From Micromonospora sp. WMMD1082 (GTDB taxonomy: Bacteria > Actinomycetota > Actinomycetes > Mycobacteriales > Micromonosporaceae), in the NCBI RefSeq assembly GCF_029626175.1, contig NZ_JARUBM010000002.1:7234501-7298500 (forward strand): DNA of 64,000 bases, in the 5' to 3' direction. The notes beneath the pieces are model-generated. The model worked only from the letters and a program-made list of their open reading frames with translations, was not told the origin of the DNA and did not search any database. This document shows, in pieces, positions 24,507-30,785 of this stretch. The position numbers were made by a program, and so were the translations under genes. The first letter of the stretch is position 1; each line of letters starts with the position of its first letter.

Positions 24507-25343
24507 GTGCACCACGCGAACCACTTCTACGGCCACGCCCACGTGCTGGCCCGCTACGCGGGGTTGGGCGACGGGCACCCGCCCCGGATCAACGGCTACG
24601 TCCAGCACGGCTGGAACATCGGCGACGGTCTCGCGCCCGGCCACCCGTACGCCGCGCGCACGCCGAGCCTGCTCTGGTCGGAGCAGACCCGGCGGCGGGC
24701 CTGGTCGGTCGGACGGCGCAACGTCACCGTGATCGGGGCCCCGTTCGTCTACCTGCAGGCTTTGCGCGGAGCGGAGGGTCCGCCGCCGCGCCGGGAGGGC
24801 ACCATCTGGTACCCGTTCCACGGCTGGGAGGGCCAGCACGTCAAGGGCGACCACCGGGGGCTGATCGCCCGGATCCGGGACACCGAACCCGGCCCGGTCA
24901 CCGTCTGCCTCTACTGGCACGAGCACCGGATGCGCCGGGTCCGCCGGCTCTACGAGAACGCCGGCTTCCGGGTCATCTGCCACGGCTACCGGGGGCACTG
25001 GTGGTCCGACACCGACCCGGCGTTCCTGGACCGCCAGCTCGCCGAGCTGCGCCGGCATGCCCGGGTCGCCTCCAACCGGCTGACCAGCGCCATCTTCTAC
25101 GGCATCGCCGCCGGCTGCGAGCCCGCGGTGTACGGCAACCCGATGGTGCTGGCCGACGAGGACCCGACGTTCGGCGGCACCGCCCGGATCCGCCGGCAGT
25201 GGCCCGAGCTGCACGGCGAGCAGGTGCACCAGCCGACCGCCGTCGAGATCGCCCGCGCCGAGCTGGGCACCGACCACCGCTACCCGCCCGCCGCGCTGCG
25301 GGAGCTGCTGGGTTGGGCGTACCCGCAGAAGGAGACGACGTGA
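24507..25343 (+). CDS. Probable glycosyltransferase-like protein of the Pse locus
   Basis: 278 residues from a GTG; the family is not recognised with certainty. WNIGDGLAPGHPY, VTVIGAPFVYLQAL, GTIWYPFHGWEGQHV, VTVCLYWHEHRMRRV and SNRLTSAIFYGIAAGCEPAVYG suggest a GT-B-like half. The last block resembles the nucleotide-binding region of sialyl- and polysialyl-type transferases, where a Ser or His and an acidic residue follow. It sits between pseC and the methyltransferase-like gene, overlapping the latter by four bases. Transfer of CMP-pseudaminic acid is therefore a reasonable role, but this is mostly context. Confidence 0.6.
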   Translation: MHHANHFYGHAHVLARYAGLGDGHPPRINGYVQHGWNIGDGLAPGHPYAARTPSLLWSEQTRRRAWSVGRRNVTVIGAPFVYLQALRGAEGPPPRREGTIWYPFHGWEGQHVKGDHRGLIARIRDTEPGPVTVCLYWHEHRMRRVRRLYENAGFRVICHGYRGHWWSDTDPAFLDRQLAELRRHARVASNRLTSAIFYGIAAGCEPAVYGNPMVLADEDPTFGGTARIRRQWPELHGEQVHQPTAVEIARAELGTDHRYPPAALRELLGWAYPQKETT

Positions 25344-27229
25344 CAACCGAGACGGTGCCGGCGGTGGCGCTGCCCGGCGGCGAGATGCTCGCCTGGTCCG
25401 ACCAGCGCGACGGGGCCGGCAACGGGCCGCTCGCGGCGCTGGCGGCGCACCTGGTGCCGGACGGCGCCCGGGTGCTGCTGGCCGGGCCGCACGACCCGGC
25501 GCTGCTCGACGCGCTGGCCCACGCCCGGCTCACCTGTTTGCTGCGCGGCTACCCGGACGCGGCGGCGATCGCCGGTCGGGTGGACCGGGTGCTGGTGGCC
25601 GGCCCGCACGGCCTGCCCCCCGGCGAGGAGTACGACGTGGTGATCGCCGGCGCCGGGCTGGACGCCGTCGAATCGGTGGAGGGCGCCCGGCTGGGCTGGG
25701 ACGGCCTGCTGGCCCGCCTGGTGGCGGCCGTGCGGCCCGGCGGCGACCTGCTGCTGCGGGTGGACAACCCACTCGGCGTGCACCGGCTGGTCGCCGCCTC
25801 CGGCTGGTACGCCGGTCGGGGCGACGCCGAGTGGACGGTCGGCGGGGTGCTCGACGCGGCCCGCCCCGCCAACCTGGAGCAGGCGCGCGCCCGGCTGGCC
25901 GCCGTCGGGATGCGGGCCGGCACCGGCTACGCCGCGTACCCGCGTCCGGAGCTGACCACCGCGCTGCTCGCGGTCGACCAGCTGTCCCGGCGGACCACCT
26001 CCGGGCTGTTCGACGCGGTCCTGCACGACGCCTGCACCGAGGGGTTCACCGGCCAGTTCGTGCTCGCCGATCCGGCCCGGTTGGCCGTGGACGCGCTGCA
26101 CGCCGGCCGCGCCGCCGACCTGGCCCCGTCCTGGCTGGTGCACGCCCGCCGGCCGGCCGCCACCGAGGTGGCCGACGACATGCCGACCACCGGCTCGCCC
26201 GTCACCGGCCCCTCGGCAACCGCCGGGGTGGCCGGCGACCCGGCAGCCGGGGACGCGCTGCCGGTGGCGCTGGTGCGGGCCGGCGGACCGGGCAGCGACG
26301 TCGTCGAGGTGCGCGACGGGCCGCAGGGCTGGCACTGGCACCGCACCGACGGCGACCGTCGTACCGGGCCGGTGCCCGCGCCGTACGCCAGCCGGGAGGC
26401 CGCCTACCGCGACCCGGAGGCACCGCACGGGCCGGTGCCCGACGGGCGCCTGCTGCGCAGCCTGCTGCTCGACGGCTGCCTGCGCCGCGACACCGTCCTG
26501 CTGCGCCGGCTGCTGCGCGGGTACGCCGACTGGCTCGCCGGCCAGGCCGAGCAGGGCCGGCTCACCGGCGCGGTGGCGCTGGCCGGGGCGGACAACCTGG
26601 TCGTCGCCGGTGACCGCTACGCGGTGCTCGACCCGACCTGGCGGGCCGACGCCCCGTTACCGGTCGACGTGGTGCTGGCCCGGACCCTGTGGCGCTTCGC
26701 CACCGAACTGCTCACCGGCGGGTACGCCCACCCGTGGGTCTCCACCCTGGACGTCGCGGGGCTGACCGTGGTGCTCGGCGGAGTCGCCGGGCGAGACTTC
26801 GACCGGGAGGTCGTCGACGCGGCGGTGGAGACGGAGGCCGCGGTGGGTGCCGCGCGGCGCGGGCTGGACGCGGCCGGGCGGATCGACCTCGACACCGAAC
26901 TGCGCGCGGTCACGCCGACCGACCCACCGCCCGGCCCCCACAGCTACCAGCAGCTACGCGAGGCGTGGCGGCGCCAGCGGGACGAGAACACCCGGCTGAG
27001 CGCGCTGCTCAAGTGGACCGAGGACCTACTCACCTCGCGCGAGCGCGCCCTGCGCCGAGCCGAGGCGAAGATCAATCTGCTCAGCGGCTCGCTGAGCTAC
27101 AAGGTCGGCCGGCTCGCCATCACCCCGGCCCGGATGGCCAGCCGGGGTGCCCGGGCCGCCAAGCGCCGGGCCCGCGCGGCGATCACCGCCCGCCGACAGG
27201 AGCACCCGAAGCAGGAGGATCGGACGTGA
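25340..27229 (+). CDS. Methyltransferase-like fusion protein with C-terminal coiled coil
   Basis: 629 residues from the GTG at 25340. The N-terminal ~230 residues look like a degenerate class I methyltransferase (VLLAGPHDPALLDAL, YDVVIAGAGLDAVESV, AAVRPGGDLLLRVDNP). The middle part (about 330-540) contains LVVAGDRYAVLDPTWRAD and repeated Arg/Leu helices and is not recognised. The last ~90 residues form a coiled coil and basic helix (RRAEAKINLLSGSLSYKVGRLA), a tail common on actinobacterial glycan-assembly proteins. It overlaps the genes on both sides by four bases. A role in methylating or capping the pseudaminic glycan is inference. Confidence 0.6.
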   Translation: MTTETVPAVALPGGEMLAWSDQRDGAGNGPLAALAAHLVPDGARVLLAGPHDPALLDALAHARLTCLLRGYPDAAAIAGRVDRVLVAGPHGLPPGEEYDVVIAGAGLDAVESVEGARLGWDGLLARLVAAVRPGGDLLLRVDNPLGVHRLVAASGWYAGRGDAEWTVGGVLDAARPANLEQARARLAAVGMRAGTGYAAYPRPELTTALLAVDQLSRRTTSGLFDAVLHDACTEGFTGQFVLADPARLAVDALHAGRAADLAPSWLVHARRPAATEVADDMPTTGSPVTGPSATAGVAGDPAAGDALPVALVRAGGPGSDVVEVRDGPQGWHWHRTDGDRRTGPVPAPYASREAAYRDPEAPHGPVPDGRLLRSLLLDGCLRRDTVLLRRLLRGYADWLAGQAEQGRLTGAVALAGADNLVVAGDRYAVLDPTWRADAPLPVDVVLARTLWRFATELLTGGYAHPWVSTLDVAGLTVVLGGVAGRDFDREVVDAAVETEAAVGAARRGLDAAGRIDLDTELRAVTPTDPPPGPHSYQQLREAWRRQRDENTRLSALLKWTEDLLTSRERALRRAEAKINLLSGSLSYKVGRLAITPARMASRGARAAKRRARAAITARRQEHPKQEDRT

Positions 27230-27960
27230 CCGAGCGAATCGTCGGGATCGTGCAGGCCCGGATGGGATCGTCCCGGCTGCCCGGCAAGGTGCTGCGGCCC
27301 CTGGCCGGGCGCAGCGTGCTCGGGCGGGTGGTCCGGGCCGCCCAGGACAGCGGCGTGCTCGCCGACCTGGTGGTGGCGACCAGCACCGATGCCACCGACG
27401 ACGCGGTCGTCGCCGAGTGCGACCGGCTCGGGGTCGCCTGGCACCGGGGTCCGGTCGACGACGTGCTGACCCGCTACGTCGGCGCGCTCGACACCCACCC
27501 GGCCGACGCGGTCATGCGGTTCACGGCCGACTGCCCGCTGCTGGACCCGGAGATCGTCACGCTGGTCGCCTCGGTGTACCGCGCTGTGCCGGGGCTGGAC
27601 TACGCCAACACGTCGATCGCCCGTACCCTGCCGCGCGGGCTGGACGTCGAGATCATCCGGGCGGCCGCCCTGCGTACCGTGGACCGGCTCGCCACCGACC
27701 ACCACCGGGTGCACGTCACCTCGTACGCGTACGCCCACCCGGAGCTGTTCCGGGTGCTCGGCGTGACCGTCACGCCGGACCGCTCGCACCTGCGACTCAC
27801 CCTGGACACCGAGCGTGACTGGGAACTGGTCAACGCGGTGGTCGACCACTTCGGCGACGTCAGCGTGCCGCTGGCCAAACTCGCCGACTGGCTCGACGGA
27901 CAGCCGGGGCTGCGCGCGCTCAACGCCGACGTGCGGCAGAAGCAGTTGGAGGAATGCTGA
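27226..27960 (+). CDS. pseF: SpsF/PseF-type cytidylyltransferase
   Basis: 244 residues from GTG 27226. VGIVQARMGSSRLPGKVLRPLAG is the nucleotide-binding signature of the SpsF-type CTP_transf_3 family. MRFTADCPLLDPEIV holds the metal-binding aspartate. LPRGLDVEIIRAAAL and LRLTLDTERDWELV are conserved SpsF blocks. In pathways of this layout it activates pseudaminic acid as CMP-Pse. The motif is ARMGSSRLPGK rather than the RxGSKRIPxKN usual in Campylobacter PseF and NeuA. The symbol is assigned by pathway completeness. Confidence 0.78.
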   Translation: MTERIVGIVQARMGSSRLPGKVLRPLAGRSVLGRVVRAAQDSGVLADLVVATSTDATDDAVVAECDRLGVAWHRGPVDDVLTRYVGALDTHPADAVMRFTADCPLLDPEIVTLVASVYRAVPGLDYANTSIARTLPRGLDVEIIRAAALRTVDRLATDHHRVHVTSYAYAHPELFRVLGVTVTPDRSHLRLTLDTERDWELVNAVVDHFGDVSVPLAKLADWLDGQPGLRALNADVRQKQLEEC

Positions 27961-29000
27961 GCACGGTACGCGTCGGACTGCGCTGCGACGCCGGGCCGCT
28001 ACGCGGCGTCGGGCATCTGGTCCGCTGTCTCGCCCTCGGCGAGGAGTTCCTGGCCCGGGGCGCCTCGGTCGAGGTCTTCGGGACGGTGGCCGGTGTCGAC
28101 TGGGCGACCGGGCAGCTCGCCGCCCGGGGCCTGCCGCTGCACCCCGGCCCGGACACCCCGGCGGGGCTGGTCGAGGCGGCCCGCCGGCACCGGCTGGACG
28201 TGCTGGTCCTCGACTCGTACGAGCTGGATCCGGCCGCGGCCGGCGCGCTGCGCGCCGCGGGCGTACTGACCCTGACCATCGTCGACGGCGACACCCGGGG
28301 GCAGGACGCCGACCTCTACCTCGACCAGAACTTCGGCACCGACCTGGCGGTGCCGGCGCGCCGGCTGCTGGCCGGCAGCGGGTACGCCCTGCTGCGCGAC
28401 GGCGTACTGGCCGCCCGGCCGGCGACCGCCCGGCCGGCGGTGGAGGTGGACCGCCCCTCGGTGCTGGCCTTCTTCGGCGGCACCGACGCGGCCGGCGCGG
28501 CACCGCTGCTGACCGAGATACTGCTGTCGACCGGCCGGCCGATGGAACTCACGGTCGTCGCCGGCCGGCCCGAGGTGGCCGCCCGGCTGGCCCGGCTGGC
28601 ACCGGGGCCCGGGCAGGCGCTGCTGCCGGTGCCCCCCACCGGCACGCTGCCGGCCCTGATCGCCGCCGCCGACCTGGTGGTCAGCGCGGCCGGCACGTCG
28701 ACCTGGGAACTGTGCTGCCTCGGTGCGCCCTCGGCGCTGGTCTGCGTGGTGGACAACCAGCGCGAGTCGTACCACCGCGTGGTGGCGGCCGGGCTGGTCG
28801 CCGGGCTCGGTGAGCTGCCCGCGCTCGCCGCCGACGGTGCCGCCGGCGCCGCCGCCCGGCGCGTCCTCGACGGGCTGTTGGGCAGCGGGGCACAGCGGGC
28901 GGCGCTGTCCGCGCGGGCCTGGGCGGCGGTGGACGGGCGCGGCCGGCAACGAGTGGTCGACGCGGTGCTCGACGCGCTCACCCACCAGCAGGTCGCCTAG
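27954..29000 (+). CDS. pseG: UDP-2,4-diacetamido-trideoxy-altropyranose hydrolase
   Basis: 348 residues. RCDAGPLRGVGHLVRCLALGEEF is the N-terminal signature of PseG with the catalytic histidine of GxGH. VLVLDSYEL, LDQNFGTD and LAFFGGTDAAGAAPLL follow. The GT-B-like C-domain contains VVSAAGTSTWELCCLGAP and VDNQRESYH. The enzyme removes UDP from the PseH product. The ATG overlaps the pseF stop. The final codon and stop lie inside the left inverted repeat of the 169-bp palindromic element, so the original 3' end may have been altered by its insertion. Confidence 0.9.
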   Translation: MLSTVRVGLRCDAGPLRGVGHLVRCLALGEEFLARGASVEVFGTVAGVDWATGQLAARGLPLHPGPDTPAGLVEAARRHRLDVLVLDSYELDPAAAGALRAAGVLTLTIVDGDTRGQDADLYLDQNFGTDLAVPARRLLAGSGYALLRDGVLAARPATARPAVEVDRPSVLAFFGGTDAAGAAPLLTEILLSTGRPMELTVVAGRPEVAARLARLAPGPGQALLPVPPTGTLPALIAAADLVVSAAGTSTWELCCLGAPSALVCVVDNQRESYHRVVAAGLVAGLGELPALAADGAAGAAARRVLDGLLGSGAQRAALSARAWAAVDGRGRQRVVDAVLDALTHQQVA

Positions 29001-29165
29001 GGCCGGTGTCGAAGTCCTCGGTCGAGCCGAGGCGGAGTCCAGACGGCGGCCGGCAAGGCGGAGATGGGTCCGGATACAACACCGGTATCCGGACCCATCT
29101 CCAACGCCGCCGGTCGGTGCCTGGGCCCGCCGCAGGCCGGCCAGGGGCTTCGACACCGGCCCTAG
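28997..29165. mobile_element. 169-bp MITE-like nested palindrome
   Basis: CTAGGGCCGGTGTCGAAG (28997-29014) and its exact reverse complement (29148-29165) bound a 169-bp segment. Inside is a second perfect palindrome: 18-bp arms at 29060-29077 and 29085-29102 with a 7-base loop. There is also a small CCTCGG/CCGAGG hairpin near the left. It has no coding capacity. The terminal repeats and size fit a miniature inverted-repeat element; the CTAG ends could be a target duplication. As a fold it would also end the pseG transcript. Confidence 0.6.
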
Positions 29166-29187
29166 CCCGTCATGGTGTAGTGCTGTC

Positions 29188-29976
29188 GTGGACTGGGTCA
29201 GGAGCTTCTACTCGCAGACCGGTGCCTGGTGGGGCGCCGCAGAGGCGAAGATCTCGGATCGAGATCACCGTCGGGTGCGGCTCCTGCACGAGCACCGGGG
29301 AACGCGACCCATCCGGGTGCTGGAACTCGGGTGCGGCTACGGCACCACCGCCGCCGCCATGGCGGCGGCGGGCCATGTCGTGACCGCCGTGGAGATCAGT
29401 GACCGGGCCCGCCATGCCGTCGACTTCGCCCGCGCGGCCGCACCCGGACGGCTGTCCATCGTCCAGGACGACTTCTACGCGGTGCAGCTGCCCGAGCGAT
29501 TCGACGCCGTCTGCTACTGGAACGGCTTCGGCGTCGGCACGGATGCCGATCAGCGCCGGCTTCTCGTCCGGATCGCCCGCGACTGGCTGAAGCCCGACGG
29601 GGTCGCGCTCGTCGACGTCCAGAATCCGTTCGGCTGGGCCCGGTGGGACGGCGACGAGGAGCACCGGCTCCCCAACCCGGAGCTGGGTTACGCGCACGAG
29701 TTGTACGAACGGACCACGTTCGATCCGGTGACCTGCACGGCCACCGACACGTGGTGGGAGGCGGCCAGTCCCCATCACAAGATCAGTCAGACCCTCCGCT
29801 GTTACAGCCCGGCCGATCTGGCGTTGCTGCTGGCCGGCACCGGCCTGACCCTGACGGCCGTCACCGTCGGAGATCGCCCGGTCGACCCGACGACCCCGCT
29901 ACCCAGCTTCTCGGGACTGCTCCACGAGCACCACGAGTACCTCGCCGTCCTGCATCACGATCTCCGGGGCTGCTGA
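29188..29976 (+). CDS. Class I SAM-dependent methyltransferase
   Basis: From GTG 29188 the protein is 262 residues. RVLELGCGYGTTAAAMAAAGHVVTAVEIS is motif I plus the ribose-binding acidic residue. LSIVQDDFYAVQLPERFDAVCYWNGFGVG and WLKPDGVALVDVQNPF give the later motifs. Two tryptophans and the aromatic FYSQTGAWWG at the N-terminus are typical of small-molecule methyltransferases of the Methyltransf_25 group. The substrate is unknown. It starts 23 bp after the MITE-like element, so it may originally have been expressed with the pse operon. Confidence 0.85.
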   Translation: MDWVRSFYSQTGAWWGAAEAKISDRDHRRVRLLHEHRGTRPIRVLELGCGYGTTAAAMAAAGHVVTAVEISDRARHAVDFARAAAPGRLSIVQDDFYAVQLPERFDAVCYWNGFGVGTDADQRRLLVRIARDWLKPDGVALVDVQNPFGWARWDGDEEHRLPNPELGYAHELYERTTFDPVTCTATDTWWEAASPHHKISQTLRCYSPADLALLLAGTGLTLTAVTVGDRPVDPTTPLPSFSGLLHEHHEYLAVLHHDLRGC

Positions 29977-30008
29977 CCGCCTCGGCGCCTGCCGGCGCGA
30001 GAACCTCA

Positions 30009-30018
30009 TACACGTGTA
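30009..30018. promoter_or_regulatory. Short palindrome before AlkB-like gene
   Basis: TACACGTGTA is a perfect 10-bp palindrome 24 bp upstream of the ATG, inside an AT-richer patch. It could be an operator or part of the promoter. The regulator is not known. Confidence 0.3.
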
Positions 30019-30042
30019 CTAACCCCCTGCTAGGGTGGCCTC

Positions 30043-30678
30043 ATGTCGCAGGCCGCGTACCAGCCGTCGATGCTCGACGTCAGCGACGCGCCACCCGCCC
30101 TCGGGGCGCTGCGCGGGCGGGCGCGCCGGCACCCGCTGAGCCGGGGCGCCTGGGTCGACCACCTGCCGGGCTGGGTGCACGGCTCCGACCAGGTGCTCGA
30201 CGTACTGCTGCGGGAGGTGCCGTGGCGGGCCGAGCGGCGCACCATGTACGACACCGAGGTCGACGTGCCCCGGCTGCTCTGCTGGTATGGCGCCGGCCGA
30301 CCGCTGCCACACCCGGTGCTGCTGGCCGCCCGGGAGACGTTGACCCGGCACTACGCCGACGAGTTGGGCGAGCCCTTCGTGACCGCCGGCATGTGCCTCT
30401 ACCGGGACGGCCGCGACAGCGTGGCCTGGCACGGCGACACCCAGGGCCGCTCCGCACACGCCGACACGATGGTCGCCATCGTCTCCTTCGGCTCACCCCG
30501 GCACCTGCTGCTGCGCCCGCGCGGCGGCGGGGCCAGCCTGCGTTTCCCGCTGGGCCACGGCGACCTGGTCGTGATGGGCGGCTCCTGCCAGCGCACCTGG
30601 GAACACGCCATACCCAAGACCACCCGCCCGGTGGGCCCCCGAGTCAGCGTCCAGTTCCGCCCCACCGACGTCGCCTAG
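30043..30678 (+). CDS. AlkB-like 2-oxoglutarate/Fe(II) oxygenase
   Basis: 211 residues. FVTAGMCLYRDGRDSVAWHGD places the iron-binding HxD pair. The distal histidine is in CQRTWEHAIPK and the 2-oxoglutarate arginines in GPRVSVQFRPT. This order and the loop PRLLCWYGAGRPLPHPVL match AlkB-family dioxygenases that repair alkylated bases by oxidative demethylation. It is smaller than some AlkB proteins but has all metal ligands. It is monocistronic and convergent with parC, ending at a 19-bp palindrome. Confidence 0.88.
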   Translation: MSQAAYQPSMLDVSDAPPALGALRGRARRHPLSRGAWVDHLPGWVHGSDQVLDVLLREVPWRAERRTMYDTEVDVPRLLCWYGAGRPLPHPVLLAARETLTRHYADELGEPFVTAGMCLYRDGRDSVAWHGDTQGRSAHADTMVAIVSFGSPRHLLLRPRGGGASLRFPLGHGDLVVMGGSCQRTWEHAIPKTTRPVGPRVSVQFRPTDVA

Positions 30679-30703
30679 CCCCCGCCCCACCCCCCACCTC
30701 ACC

Positions 30704-30764
30704 GTTGATCATGAAGTTGTTGCCACCGTGCCCGGCGTGTCGCGACAACAACTTCATGATCAAC
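30704..30764. terminator. 19-bp perfect palindrome at convergent junction
   Basis: GTTGATCATGAAGTTGTTG (30704-30722) and its exact complement (30746-30764) surround a 23-base loop between the convergent AlkB-like and parC genes. It can end transcription in both directions. Its arm shares GTTGATCATGAAGT with 16869-16882, so it is also a dispersed repeat. Confidence 0.75.
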
Positions 30765-30785
30765 CCGGGTGGGGGTGAGGGTGGG

